NCBI GenBank assembly: GCA_035048815.1
Contig: JAUCBN010000013.1
Location: 2,740,501 to 2,804,500 of the forward strand
Source: Abelmoschus esculentus
Taxonomy: Eukaryota; Streptophyta; Magnoliopsida; Malvales; Malvaceae
Direction: 5' to 3'
Length of the DNA: 64,000 nt
Shown: in pieces, positions 25,683 through 35,730 of the stretch
Position numbering within the stretch: the stretch's first letter is position 1
Layout: each line of letters begins with the position of its first letter
Notes under the pieces: model-generated
Database searches by the model: none
The model's input: the letters and a program-made list of their open reading frames with translations, nothing else
Told to the model about the DNA's origin: nothing
Position numbers and translations under genes: made by a program

Positions 25683-27122
25683 AAATGGCAAACAATATAT
25701 ATACACACGATATTCATATGTGAAGGGTTCTGCCTTTGCCTTGGAGAAAGATGGCCAAGAGAAACATATAGCCAGTTTCTCCTTTTTTAACATCGTTTCT
25801 TCAATATTGTGTGTTTTGCTACTGTTTTGAACCCATCAATTTGGGTTTTTTATGTTCAATTAATTAGTCATAGTGACTCTGACTTAGAACTAGGAATTAT
25901 TACATTTTTCTGGGTTGATTATTTGTAAAAAGTTGTGTTTCCCCGCAGATTCTGCAACTGTGAGAGAAAAGTTGAATGTTAAGGAAAGCTTTATTATTTC
26001 TCCCCCTCCTACTGAATCACTGTCCATGCAAATTATGAAATCAAGTGAATCTTTTTGGTAGGGAAAAGCAGAAAGATATCCTTAAACCAAACCAAGGCGA
26101 AAGACATGCAAGAAAAACATTACAATCAGCCCCATGAGTTGTCAGAGAATGCAGAATCCAGTGCTTAATTTGTTTTGAGGGATTATATTTAATCGATTGG
26201 TTAAATTAATCATCTTTATTTTTTTATATTTTCTCTTAAAATTATAGGTTTTAGATCTACTAAGAGTATCTTATTCCTCTTTCATAGAATCCTCATTCTC
26301 CTCCTTATATAGAATTAAAATTAGAATCATGATTTATCAAAAAAATTATTTAAGTTTTTACGTAACAGTGGATTCGGTATTTAATTAGCAATGATCGAAT
26401 TTACGATAAAAATTTAAAATTTATAAATTAAAACTAAAAAAATAATAACTAAATATTATCTTTTACGCAATTAAGTCGGTAATACTAGAAGTTAAAAACA
26501 TGCATTTTTTTTATTGTTTGCATGTTTTATTATCTTGGAAACTAGCAGTTCCTTAAATTTCTCTAAGTAGAATGGAGAATATAGACTAACAAAATAGAGA
26601 GGATGGATGATTTCTTGGAAAGTTCCATCAGAACTCCGCAATTAAGTGTGTTTGAGCGAGAATAGTACTAAAATGAGCGTCCACTAACAAATCAGGTCAG
26701 CATGAAAGCAAAATTAAAAAAAGATAATTTTAATAAAAAATTTAAAAATTCGACAATTAAAATAAAAATATTTTAAAAGTTCTATGATCATTTATATAAT
26801 TTATCATAAAAAATTAATAAACTATATCACATAAAAATAAATAAAATTAAATGATCTAATAAAATTTTTAGAATTTAATAATAGAAAAATAGAAAAGGAA
26901 AGGAGATGAGTGGTCATTGTGTAGATTTCATTTTCATCTTCATTGACTCTTGGTATTGTGGTCTGCTCTTTACTCCATCACTGATCTAATCTGATCTGAT
27001 CCTCGTTATTCTAATCCAATACTAAGTTTTGTCTATGAAAGATCACTCTCACGTTGGAAAAATTCAATTTCTCTTCTCCTTCGTACTCACTTAAATTTTT
27101 TAAATTTATTCTAAAATATTAG
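25683..27122. other. Intergenic DNA
   Basis: 3' flank of the SAUR50-like gene, then AT-rich DNA up to the outer edge of the left inverted-duplication arm. No gene, RNA gene or complete element recognised. Confidence 0.5.
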
Positions 27123-27314
27123 TCACGTAGGAAATATGAACTGAACAACGGATTTAACAAGGGGAAATTTGAGAATGGAACTGCTGTCATTTGTATTAAT
27201 GAAATTTCTCTGAAGTGTATAAAGTCTATCATCTCTTTCTTCCAAACAAACCAAAGGATGTACATCAATGGTCAAAATTGTATCAGCTGATTAAGTTGTT
27301 TTTGCAGTCGGCAA

Positions 27315-27611
27315 CTAGTGCAAGCTTGAAGTGAGGTCAACAAAGACGTCTTCTCTGCAAGGAATGGTGAGACCACCCATAGGATGATTGAATCCAAATT
27401 CTGCCTCGGCTAAGCTTAATAACTTCTGGAAAGATGGGTGTCTCAAGAAGGAAATTGGCACTATAAATCTTTTCTTTTGGCTCTCCCCAACATAGACTGC
27501 AAAGTATCCTTTGGGAACATCCGTTGAGGTAGAGGATGCTTCATTTGCAAACAGTTTAGATCGAAGAAGAATCTGCTTAGCTTGCATAATTCTTGGTACA
27601 CGGATAGCCAT
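27315..27611 (-). CDS. SAUR family protein (left arm, MAIRVPRI type)
   Basis: 98-residue single-exon SAUR protein of the SAUR19-24 clade. The start motif MAIRVPRIMQAKQIL defines the start. The core is DVPKGYFAVYVGE (about 31-43) and KKRFIVPISFLRHPSF, then EAEFGFNHPMGGLTIPCRED with the conserved Cys near the end, and DLTSSLH at the C terminus. Its inverted-arm partner at 41482-41778 differs at only three residues (R7/K, K/T in SFQKLL, A/E in AEAEF). TATATATA lies about 100 bp upstream. Clade members act at the plasma membrane to promote acid growth; the role here is inferred from family. Confidence 0.95.
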   Translation of the reverse strand: MAIRVPRIMQAKQILLRSKLFANEASSTSTDVPKGYFAVYVGESQKKRFIVPISFLRHPSFQKLLSLAEAEFGFNHPMGGLTIPCREDVFVDLTSSLH

Positions 27612-27713
27612 TGCCGTTAGTAATTTGGAGTCTGAAGAAGATCAGAGTATTGGGAAGATGAATTGTAGAGGAAGATGTGAGAATGCCTTGGCTGTGGTGT
27701 GGATAATCACTTG

Positions 27714-27840
27714 TATATATAGATAGATGGATCATGGATGTATTAAGGAAGCTAATGGATTGAGCGGTTGCAATGTATATGTTGGTGGGGTTTGGTTAGA
27801 ATACATGAGATGCCCGAACACATGCTTGTGTCTTCCAACA
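27714..27840 (-). promoter_or_regulatory. Promoter of SAUR at 27315-27611
   Basis: On the minus strand: GTTGGAAGACACAAGCATGTG near 27819-27840, a variant of the cluster's CCATGTGAT box, then TATATATA at 27714-27721. The same layout precedes the partner gene at 41482 and, with an exact CCATGTGATC, the gene at 34663. Confidence 0.6.
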
Positions 27841-28180
27841 TATCATCAAGAAATGAGTAGAGTTGAGACTGTGCATCTGTTGGAATGCATTATTGCCTGG
27901 TCGTTAATGGACCCAACTTGAAAACAAAGAGATTTAAGACACAGGCCCTTAGCTTGTGTCTGCAGACTTTGTTAATCTTCACCCGACTTTGTTGGTTTTT
28001 GTTCAGACCAATTGATTGGACTAATAAATATCAGAAATTTATAACATGTCCAAGAGTCAAAACACTGGCATGTGCTACTTGGTTGCTGTAACTCATAGGA
28101 CAAGGCCTTGTGAAGAGCGTCTGAAGGGTGTCCTACAGGCTTGAACAAGTCGAAACAATATTATTTGCTTGGAAGCAAAG

Positions 28181-28279
28181 CCATGTGATTCCTCCCAATC
28201 GATGTCTCCAAAGCATTCTCTCTTCACCACCCAATTAGCCTGAGACTGCTGACCATACTGCATTTGCTGTTTATAAATA
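28181..28279 (+). promoter_or_regulatory. Composite SAUR promoter: CCATGTGATT, TGTCTC, TATA
   Basis: CCATGTGATT at 28181-28190, the auxin-response core TGTCTC at 28203-28208 (12 bp between), and TATAAATA at 28272-28279. Box-to-TATA spacing is 81 bp, exactly as at 33637-33735 and 40815-40913. Confidence 0.7.
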
Positions 28280-28383
28280 CAGATTCTAATGGATAGCACC
28301 ACCAAGTGCCAAAGCCTTTCTTAGCTACTTCTCTAAGTTGTAATTCCACACTCACATTTTCTCATCTTAGCAGTCTCACAACC

Positions 28384-28692
28384 ATGGGTTTCCGCTTGCC
28401 AAGAATCGTTAATGCTAAGCCGAGTCTAAAACGGACTCTTTCATCTTCAGAGACCGCAATGGTTCCCAAAGGTCACTTTGCTGTTTATGTTGGAGAAGCT
28501 GAAAAGAAGAGATTTGTAGTCCCCATATCATTCCTGAAGCATCCTTCATTCCAGAATTTGTTGAGTGAAGCCGAACAAGAGTTTGGATTCGATCACCCAA
28601 TGGGTGCTTTGACAATGCCTTGTAGTGAAGAGGCTTTCATTCATCTGACTTGCAATCTGCAATGCTCAAGACAAGAAATGATATGGAAATAA
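28384..28692 (+). CDS. SAUR family protein (left arm, MGFRLPRI type)
   Basis: 102 residues from the ATG at 28384. An in-frame ATG at 28306 would add 26 residues, but the family begins at MGFRLPRI, and the extra stretch lies just downstream of the TATA box, where a 5' UTR is expected. Core: MVPKGHFAVYVGEAEKKRFVVPISFLKHPSF, then EQEFGFDHPMGALTMPCSEE and HLTCNLQ. The C terminus carries an unusual tail, CSRQEMIWK. Its arm partner (40405-40707) ends two residues earlier through TGG to TAG. Role by family: auxin-responsive promotion of cell expansion. Confidence 0.94.
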   Translation: MGFRLPRIVNAKPSLKRTLSSSETAMVPKGHFAVYVGEAEKKRFVVPISFLKHPSFQNLLSEAEQEFGFDHPMGALTMPCSEEAFIHLTCNLQCSRQEMIWK

Positions 28693-29479
28693 CTAAGCAA
28701 TCAATCAGATATGGACTGACATTTAGCTCAACTCATACCTCCCAACAGTTATTTTTTAGGAAGCAAGTTGTAAGGTGGATTGTTTTCTGCAATCTCATCC
28801 CCTTGTCAACTATATCGATTTTTCTAACAAATGTATAAATGCAGAATTTCTTTCAGAGAAACTTTCTTGTCATGAATCTTGTTTTCTTTTTGCATTCTCT
28901 TTTCAGACTGTGAATTAGACATTTAGCAACAAAGGTTCTAATGCTCATTTTGTTTGCCGACACTAAACTACTGGAATCCAGAACTGGCCTTTATATTTAG
29001 ATTTTTTTGACTAATCGAAGGATATCTTTGTCTACATTTGGTGTCTATGAAGAATTAGGCTATATTTTTCATTAAGATTGATTAGGCTTCTTCTATTCAA
29101 CCAATTATTGCTTAAAAAATTGAGGCTATCATCATTTATTGTGAGCACAAATTAAACAATGTCACATGCATTGGCAACCAGATTAATTCTCTCTTCAACA
29201 CAGACAGAACAAGCAGTTATGATGTTAATTACAAGTCTTTGATAAAGTTATCTGCAAACATGTAGGACAATGCATGCAAATCATTTTTCTGGTCACCACT
29301 CAACTACAGGGCTTTCTATCCATATGATCTGCTAAGTTAAAGTTATTGTCGTCTGATAAATAGTGTTTCAAATGGACAGTTTTCTTGGTTACATTGAATG
29401 CTCTGCTATGGTAGATTTCCAACAGAATGAGCTTAGGTACCAAACTTGTCAAAATGTTGTGGTTCGTTGGAAGGCAAGA
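28693..29479. other. SAUR 3' flank and decayed SAUR block
   Basis: Starts as the 3' flank of the SAUR gene and shares blocks with the 3' flanks of the genes at 33241 and 42898. From about 29280 it resembles the distal promoter of those genes in the opposite orientation, leading into the orphan promoter box at 29480. No reading frame of a SAUR protein remains. Confidence 0.5.
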
Positions 29480-29489
29480 CCATGTGATT
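29480..29489 (+). promoter_or_regulatory. Orphan SAUR promoter box (left arm)
   Basis: CCATGTGATT preceded by TTGGAAGGCAAGA. Farther upstream is GGTACCAAACTTGTCAAAA, the same arrangement as upstream of the SAUR genes at 33241 and 42898. No SAUR coding region follows at the usual distance of about 200 bp. The mirror copy is at 37966-37975, so the gene was lost before the arms duplicated. Confidence 0.5.
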
Positions 29490-29929
29490 ACTCAAACCCT
29501 GTCTTGTAAAGATTTCTCCACTGATACCTATGTATTAGAGTTTGTGTTCCAAAATCCTACTGATCTAGTCACAACCTGTAACAAGTTCCTTGGAATTCCA
29601 AACTTGTTTCAAGTTTCCTCAAGAATTAATATCAGACATACATGGCTTCTAAATGTTTATGTTACATGTCTCCGGATATATGTTTTAGCAAAAATCAGTT
29701 GCATTAATTCTCCAATGCCCCCAAGCCATATGTTTCTTATCACTGCATGGCACCTTTCATGTCTCAAGCATGCCCTACACATATCGTGAGGAGGTAACTA
29801 AACAAGTTTTCTGTGGCTCCAAATCTTCTTTTGAGTGGTCCGAATCGGTTTGTGTTACCGAAAGGGCTAGGGACACTTTTCTTTACCGTATTTGCTGTGG
29901 AATTGTCGAAAATGAGTTGGAAGACAACA

Positions 29930-30050
29930 CCATGTGATCCTCCATTCCCCACATTAATCCATGTCTCTCTCATTACTCATCAGATCCCAGCAATTGCCCC
30001 TTCCTACTTGATAGAACAACATTTCGCTAGTAATCCTTACACCTATATAT
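29930..30050 (+). promoter_or_regulatory. Promoter of SAUR at 30183
   Basis: CCATGTGATC at 29930-29939, TGTCTC at 29962-29967 (22 bp between) and a TATATAT box near 30044-30050. Confidence 0.6.
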
Positions 30051-30182
30051 GCAGGGTATGAATAAGTTCATTTGGCAACATCATCTTTGCATTTTCAATT
30101 ACCAAACTTATTCAACTTCTCTTTCCAAGTTCTTTACATCTTCCTGCTCTTCCAGGTTCAAAAGTCGATAAAAACAACAACC

Positions 30183-30422
30183 ATGGCTATCCGCCTCCCA
30201 CGTATTGCTAGCGTTAAGAAAGTTCCCAAGGGCTACTTTGCAGTTTATGTTGGAGAAGACCAGAAGAGGTTTGAGATACCCGTGTCACTCTTGAACCAGC
30301 CATTGTTTCAAGATTTGCTAGGCTTATCAGAAGAAGAGTTTGGATATACTCATCCTACTGGTGGTCTCAGAATTCCCTGCAATGAAGACATCTTTCTTGA
30401 AGTTACCTCCCGCTTGGTTTGA
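30183..30422 (+). CDS. SAUR family protein (left arm, short MAIRLPRI type)
   Basis: 79 residues from the ATG at 30183 (context ACCATGG). The frame is open upstream to 30072, but the family start is MAIRLPRI. It is shorter than its neighbours because the variable region between MAIRLPRIASVKK and VPKGYFAVYVGE is nearly absent. Core: KRFEIPVSLLNQPLFQDLLGLSEEEFGY, then GGLRIPCNEDIFLEV. The predicted protein is identical to that of the right-arm copy at 37033-37272, the most strongly conserved of the three duplicated SAUR pairs. Confidence 0.93.
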   Translation: MAIRLPRIASVKKVPKGYFAVYVGEDQKRFEIPVSLLNQPLFQDLLGLSEEEFGYTHPTGGLRIPCNEDIFLEVTSRLV

Positions 30423-31740
30423 TTGTCAGCGAATTAACACTAACCAGCCTATACAATCTTGTAAAGAAAACAACAACAATACCATGTAGACAGCTTTTTT
30501 CCCTATACGTTTTGCCTTAGGGAGCAGATATAAATCTCCCCAAGTGAAAAACTAGAGATGGGATTTACTGTAACTTTTTCTATCACTCAATATGGAATAT
30601 GACAGTACGAAGGGGAATCATTTCATTGAAATTTTTGTTTCTTTTCTGAATTTTCAATGCTCCATTGTTCTCTTTTGATATTTAAACGGATATTTAATCT
30701 GTGCAAGATGAGAAAGTTTAGCTAAAAAAGAAGGGAAAATTTAGTGCAAGGAGACTAATAAGTCCTTTTAATTCAGTTTTTTTCCTTGAAAATGGAGTAT
30801 AATTAAGTCTTCTTTTCCGGAGTACTCAACAATGCACATGGTCAGATCATTATTCATTAGCAACAGGCCAACAAAAATCTAATCCGACAATAACATCCCT
30901 TTCCCCTGTCCTTAAACCGTGACTTCTTTGTACCAAAAAGAATGATCTTTCCTTTGTAAGTTATCACCCAAATCTAGTGTTAAGGAACTTCATATGATTT
31001 AGTGCAACTGTAAACAGTCCTAAATCAGCCATGTCTCTATATGCAAACTCAACTTGGAAGAATGTCATTCACTGCAACAAATGATTCCATAAATGAATAG
31101 TATTCCTCTCAGAATGTCTGAATATCAACTTAAATTCGTACCTTTTTATCTGCAACGTGTTCTCCTCCATTAGCTCTCTCATGGAGATGTTACATTGAAG
31201 CTCCCAACACCCAACTGTTTTCGACAAATTGCGACACCTAAAACACATGAAATTTGATCACAAATCTCAATGAATCACTTTCTAGGAAAAAAATGGATTC
31301 GAGGATATCAATTGATTGCGAACACATTGCAATTTTTTAACATTGTTAAACAACACTTGCAATTTTCCAAAGAGAACCAACGTCTAAGAGTAGAAATTCA
31401 TACTGCACTGCTCCAATTTTTTTAGATATATCAGACGATTAGCAAACTTAAACCTAAATCTATGGTCTGAAGCTAACTCAAAGTAAAATCAATCCCAAAA
31501 ATAACTAAAAGGTTTTTAGGTATTCATTGTTTCGGAGGGTAAGACACAGCGATCCCAGTAACAAAAACTCTAAATCGCAATCATAATTTATAAATGTACA
31601 ACACCCGTGAAGATGAAATTCAAACCCAGGAAAAATTGCAACAACAAATTAATAAACAAATCAAGGGGAAAAAAACTCTAAAATCCAATCTGAAGTGAAA
31701 AAAAAAAAACATGAAGATGAACACCGAACCAAACAAAAAA
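30423..31740. other. Intergenic DNA between SAUR and U6 in left arm
   Basis: Collinear with 35731-37032 of the right arm in reverse complement, including the ACCATGTAGACAGC and GGAAAGATCATTC blocks. No further gene. The short reading frame near 31695-31925 is the reverse of the U6 gene. Confidence 0.6.
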
Positions 31741-31790
31741 AAAATTTGGACCATTTCTCGATTTGTGCGTGTCATCCTTGCGCAGGGGCC

Positions 31791-31822
<32 letters not shown>

Positions 31823-31842
31823 TCGGATGTCCCCGAAGGGAC
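31741..31842 (-). ncRNA. U6: U6 spliceosomal snRNA (left arm)
   Basis: The minus strand reads GTCCCTTCGGGGACATCCG through the invariant ACAGAGA and AGCATGGCCCCTGCGCAAGG blocks to GGTCCAAATTTT, about 102 nt with a terminal T run for RNA polymerase III. The ACAGAGA box pairs with the 5' splice site, and the AGC triad follows. Upstream on minus are ATCCCACACGG (31898-31908), one base off the plant USE core TCCCACATCG, and a TTGATATAC TATA-like element. No mismatch to plant U6 is seen. The right arm carries an identical copy in opposite orientation. Confidence 0.95.
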
Positions 31843-31897
31843 GAACGATGGCTGCTTCTTTCTTGTATATCAATAATCGCATTATTCAGTTCTTTAG

Positions 31898-31908
31898 CCG
31901 TGTGGGAT
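31898..31908 (-). promoter_or_regulatory. U6 upstream sequence element (left arm)
   Basis: ATCCCACACGG on minus. It resembles the plant snRNA USE, RTCCCACATCG, and lies about 55-65 bp before the U6 5' end, as expected for a polymerase III U6 promoter. Confidence 0.65.
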
Positions 31909-32329
31909 GTTTGGTTCGTTCCTAACTAAACAGCAAACTATGCAACTGCGGCCCATCGGGTGCTGACTAAGTCTTTGATTATGAATGGGTCCCAGTTGGA
32001 CACATCAACCCGGCCCAGTCAAGCTCAACAGATCAGTTATCCTTAAGCCATTCATGTTAACTTTTGTATCGACCTAATTCATCAAGGCTTTGTAAACTTG
32101 AACTGAAATATGGTATCTAGCCACCTTGTGAAACAAAGGCTTGATTGAAAACTTCAGTTCAATACAAGTTTTGACCTTAAAACTATACAGAATCAAGGAT
32201 AATTGATCATCCATTTTAGTTGAAGCGTGTCATACTATACTAACAGCAAAGAGCTCTAAAGGAAAGTTACATACCAAGTCCGTGTTTTATATGTGAAGTT
32301 CATTGTAAGAGTAGTATTAAGTGCTTTCT

Positions 32330-32940
32330 CGTATTTTTTTGGATAAATGAATTTTATTCATCTAAAAAATTTTAAGTTATATCGCTCAACGAAAAATAAG
32401 AATAAAATTAAAAGTTTACGTTTAACCAACAATCTTTTGATTGAACACCATCATGTTTCACTATGTGCTAATCCTCCGTGAGTCTTCAGTTTGCAGCTAG
32501 ATGACTATCAGAAAAGGTTTTGTTACAATCTACCAGTCTATTTCTAACATCATGCTTTACTATAGCAAAAATTTCAGAATTTGAACGGCTTTGTTTTTCA
32601 TGTAACCGTTTATTTCTTTCTTGTCATATATAGTAATTCAACCCACACCAAGCTAGCCGAAGAATAGTAGCTCTTAACAAATGGCCTATCCCCTACTGCA
32701 ATATCCATTCAAGTACTTCGGTCCAACAACTATGAGGCATATCCAAATCAAAATTTCTAAATATCCATTCTCATAATTGTCGTAAAAAAATACAATCACC
32801 AAATAAATGATCTTGTGTCTCTACGTTACTTTGAGACCAAAATTTTGAAATACCATAAAACTTTGTTTTATAAGGAAGTAGGTAGAATTTCCATGCAAAT
32901 TGACCCTGTTAATGCATGGAACCCTATTTTAACCAGTAGT
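32330..32940 (-). mobile_element. LINE (non-LTR retrotransposon) 3' fragment
   Basis: The minus strand translated from about 32910 gives an open stretch QFAWKFYLLPYKTKFYG.., then VETQDHLFGDCIFLRQL and a stop. This pattern (AWK..LPTK..G, ETQDHLF..C.F.RQ) is that of the zinc-binding reverse-transcriptase tail (zf-RVT) of plant L1-type LINEs. The 3' non-coding part matches the repeat at 21085-21330. No upstream RT or endonuclease domain is left. Confidence 0.6.
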
Positions 32941-33240
32941 GTCAGATCAGGTTAAGTGATACATGATGGTAAAATGTGAAATAAAAGGCTGGGAACTAGG
33001 AGAATAGATTTTGACTGAAATTATCCACACAGCATTAGAAACAGAATTCATGTAAAGGAAGAGTTTTGATTAAAGAAATTTGGCATTCATACAATGGTTA
33101 GAAAAATTGGTATAGTTGACAAGGGCATGGGATTGCAGAAAACAATCCACCTACACACTTGCTTCCTAAAAAATAAGGTGTCAGTTGAGCTACATATCAA
33201 TCCATCTCAGTTTCGTTAGCCATTTTCACACCATCTCTTT

Positions 33241-33528
33241 TCATGAGCTTTGCAGGCTACAAATGAGATCAATGAAAGCTTCTTCACCACAAGGAATTGT
33301 CAAAGCACACATAGGGTGATCGAAACCAAACTCTTCTTCGGCTTGACTCAACAAATTCTGGAATGAAGGATGCTTCAGTAATGATATCGGGACGACAAAT
33401 CTCTTCTTTTCAGCTTCTCCAACATAAACAGCAAAGTGACCTTTCGGCACCAGTGTGGTCCCTGAAGATGAAAGAGTCTGTTTTAGACTCGGCTTAGCAT
33501 TAACGATTCTTGGCAAGCGAAAACCCAT
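33241..33528 (-). CDS. SAUR family protein (spacer, MGFRLPRI type)
   Basis: 95 residues. Start at MGFRLPRIVNAKPSLKQTL. Core: LVPKGHFAVYVGEAEKKRFVVPISLLKHPSF, EEEFGFDHPMCALTIPCGEE, ending DLICSLQSS. Two small departures from its paralogues: HPMCALT instead of HPMGALT, and DLICSLQ instead of DLTCNLQ. It is closest to the genes at 28384, 40405 and 42898, and shares 3' flank blocks with them. Family role: auxin-responsive growth. Confidence 0.95.
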   Translation of the reverse strand: MGFRLPRIVNAKPSLKQTLSSSGTTLVPKGHFAVYVGEAEKKRFVVPISLLKHPSFQNLLSQAEEEFGFDHPMCALTIPCGEEAFIDLICSLQSS

Positions 33529-33636
33529 GGTTTAAGTGAGACTGCTAAGATGAGGAACTGTGAGTGTGGAATTGGAATGTAGAGAAGTGGCTAGGAAAGG
33601 CTTTGGCACTTGGTGGAGCTATCCATTTAGAATCTG

Positions 33637-33735
33637 TATTTATAAAGGGTAAATGCTGTATAGTCAGCAGTCTCGGGCAAATTGAGTGGTGAAGAGAGAA
33701 TGCTTTGGAGACATCTATTGGGAGGCATCACATGG
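33637..33735 (-). promoter_or_regulatory. Composite SAUR promoter of gene 33241-33528
   Basis: On minus: CCATGTGATG (33726-33735), 12 bp, TGTCTC (33708-33713), then TATAAATA (33637-33644), 81 bp from the box. Confidence 0.7.
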
Positions 33736-34431
33736 CCTGCAACCCAACAAATAATAACATTTTTGACAAGTTTGGTACCTTAGAGCTCACCGTTCAATGG
33801 AACCAACAATAATGGCCCATTTAAACTACTAATATTATTGAATCTAATTCAGAAGATGATGACACCACTTAAATAACACCTAGCGGATCATATGGATGAA
33901 ACGCTATGAAGGGGAGACCAGAAAAAAAATATCAAAACAATCATCTCCACTAGTGACAATGAGCCAAGCCCTACATGTTTGCTGATGATTAGGATTGCAT
34001 AGAACAACCGTTCTCTATTATTTGTTCTATGACTTGTCTATGTTGAACACACAATTAAACAAGTTGCCAATCCCTGTGACACATGCCAGTGTCTAAGATC
34101 TCTTAATCTTCAAGAGGACGAAAACACAAGTCCATCTAAGATGGTCTATTGATCTGAACAAAAAAAGATTCAGGTGAAGATTACCAATCTTTGCAGACAG
34201 TAGTTAACACGAGGAGGCCCCATTCGGTCGACCACAAATAGATTGATAGTTTGACACCACAGGTAAATCTACTAACTTCTAAATAAGCATGTCATCAGCA
34301 ATAGGAACTTATCCTATCATAGATCTCCATGATTTCAAGTTGTGTACATTAATGGATGGGCAATAATGCCTTCTAACAGATATAATGTCTCAGTATCAAC
34401 CCCTTTCATGATGATCTGTCGAAAGACAGGA

Positions 34432-34543
34432 CCATGTGATCTTGAGCTTCTTATGTCTTCTAACCAAACCCCACCAGAATGCATGGAAACCACTCGATCT
34501 AGATTTCATTAGCTTGCATTATACATTCTTCCATCTATATATA
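34432..34543 (+). promoter_or_regulatory. Promoter of SAUR at 34663
   Basis: CCATGTGATC at 34432-34441, preceded by CGAAAGACAGGA, and TATATATA at 34536-34543. There is no TGTCTC at the 12-bp spacing used by the MGFRLPRI genes. Confidence 0.6.
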
Positions 34544-34662
34544 CAAGTGCATTATCCACACCACAGCCAAGGCATTCTCACGTACTCATCTGCAAGCAGA
34601 TCATACCGTTCATCTTTTGTAGTCTTGTCTGATCTTCTTCGTACTCCAAATTAGAAACAGCA

Positions 34663-34959
34663 ATGGCTTTCCGTGTGCCAAGAATTATGCATGCAAAGCA
34701 GATTCTTCGTCAATCTAAACTATTAGCAAATCAAAAAGCCTCTACCTCAATGGATGTTCCCAAAGGATACTTTGCAGTCTATGTTGGAGAGATCCAGAAG
34801 AAGAGATTTATAGTACCAATTTCATTCTTGAATCAGCCTTCGTTTCAGAATTTGTTAAGTATATCCGAGGAAGAATTCGGATTCAATCATCCTATGGGTG
34901 GTCTCACAATTCCTTGTAGAGAAGAGGTCTTTGTAGACCTCACTTCAAGCTTGCATTAG
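34663..34959 (+). CDS. SAUR family protein (spacer, MAFRVPRI type)
   Basis: 98 residues. Start at MAFRVPRIMHAKQILRQSK. Core: MDVPKGYFAVYVGEIQKKRFIVPISFLNQPSF, EEEFGFNHPMGGLTIPCREEVFVDL, ending TSSLH. It is a paralogue of the inverted pair at 27315 and 41482, and its TATA region (CTATATATACAAGTG) is nearly identical to theirs. Role by family: promotes cell expansion through PP2C-D and H+-ATPase control. Confidence 0.95.
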   Translation: MAFRVPRIMHAKQILRQSKLLANQKASTSMDVPKGYFAVYVGEIQKKRFIVPISFLNQPSFQNLLSISEEEFGFNHPMGGLTIPCREEVFVDLTSSLH

Positions 34960-35562
34960 CTGCCTACTGCTAGAATAATTTTGTCAGCTGATACAATTTT
35001 TGACCATTGATGTACATCCTTCTGTTGTGTTGGCAGAAAGAGATGATCAAATGTATACCACTGTGAGAAATCATATTAATACAAATTACAGAGATTTCAT
35101 TCTCAAATTGTCCTCTTGTTAAATCCGTTCCATTCTTCACTTCACATAGCTGATCCTTTAAAGACCAGAGCTGCTTGTATATATTTGTTCCATGATTTTG
35201 CCTTTGTTGAACACATTGCTAAACAAATTACAAGTACTCGTGACATTGTAAATAATCTATTTTGGGTTGGCCAAAGTGGATCGAAACAAGTTGACTTAAT
35301 GAATTAGGTCGATACAAAAGTCAACGTGAATGGAGAGAAAAGATTTAGGGATTAAATTTACAACTTTACAGAGTTCAGAGTTAAACATTAATTTACTCCT
35401 TTTCTTTTCAATGCTAATAATGGCTTAAGGATAACTGATCAGCTGAGCTTTCCTGGGCCGGGTTGATGTGTCCAGCTGGGACCCATTCATAATCAAATAT
35501 TTAGTCAGCACCCGATGGGCCGCAGTAACATAGTTTGCTGTTTAGTTAGGAACGAACCAAAC

Positions 35563-35573
35563 ATCCCACACGG
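35563..35573 (+). promoter_or_regulatory. U6 upstream sequence element (right arm)
   Basis: ATCCCACACGG, the same one-base variant of the plant USE as in the left arm, about 55-65 bp before the U6 start. A TTCATATAC TATA-like element follows. Confidence 0.65.
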
Positions 35574-35628
35574 CTAAAGAACTGAATAATGCGATTATTC
35601 ATATACAAGAAAGAAGCAGCAAATGTTT

Positions 35629-35648
35629 GTCCCTTCGGGGACATCCGA

Positions 35649-35680
<32 letters not shown>

Positions 35681-35730
35681 GGCCCCTGCGCAAGGATGAC
35701 ACGCACAAATCGAGAAATGGTCCAAATTTT
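35629..35730 (+). ncRNA. U6: U6 spliceosomal snRNA (right arm)
   Basis: Complete U6 sequence from GTCCCTTCGGGG through ACAGAGA, AGCATGGCCCC and AAATCGAGAAATGG to GGTCCAAATTTT with a poly-T stop. It is identical to the left-arm copy, although the immediate 5' flank differs (GCAAATGTTT here, CCATCGTTC there). The two genes point away from each other across the spacer. Confidence 0.95.

Larger units (their letters stand above)
27123..32090. repeat. Left arm of a large inverted duplication
   Basis: Reverse-complement match to 35290-41967. Over 29480-30422 the pairing follows a constant coordinate sum of 67455, and at the U6 genes it is 67471. The arm holds three SAUR genes, one U6 snRNA gene and an orphan promoter. 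The outer edge falls at about ACGTAGGAAATATGAACTG (27123) and the inner edge at the GAATTAGGTCGATACAAAAG block (about 32070-32090). Confidence 0.85.
32091..35289. other. Spacer between the inverted-duplication arms
   Basis: Single-copy centre of the inverted duplication. It holds a LINE fragment (32330-32940) and two SAUR genes (33241-33528 minus, 34663-34959 plus) that have no partner at the mirrored position. Stretches around 33740-34300 share blocks with the orphan-promoter region and with the promoter of the gene at 42898. Confidence 0.7.

Noticed and set aside
25440..25793. 117-codon minus-strand frame overlapping the SAUR50-like gene
   Set aside because: Reverse shadow of a clearly conserved coding region.
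28306..28383. N-terminal extension MPKPFLATS.. of the SAUR gene
   Set aside because: The family start is MGFRLPRI at 28384 and the extension lies within 30 bp of the TATA box, so it is 5' UTR. The mirror copy is treated the same way.
29427..29789. 120-codon frame, also present in the right arm (37666-38028)
   Set aside because: Overlaps a SAUR promoter-like block and shows no protein family. Conservation between arms only reflects their recent duplication.
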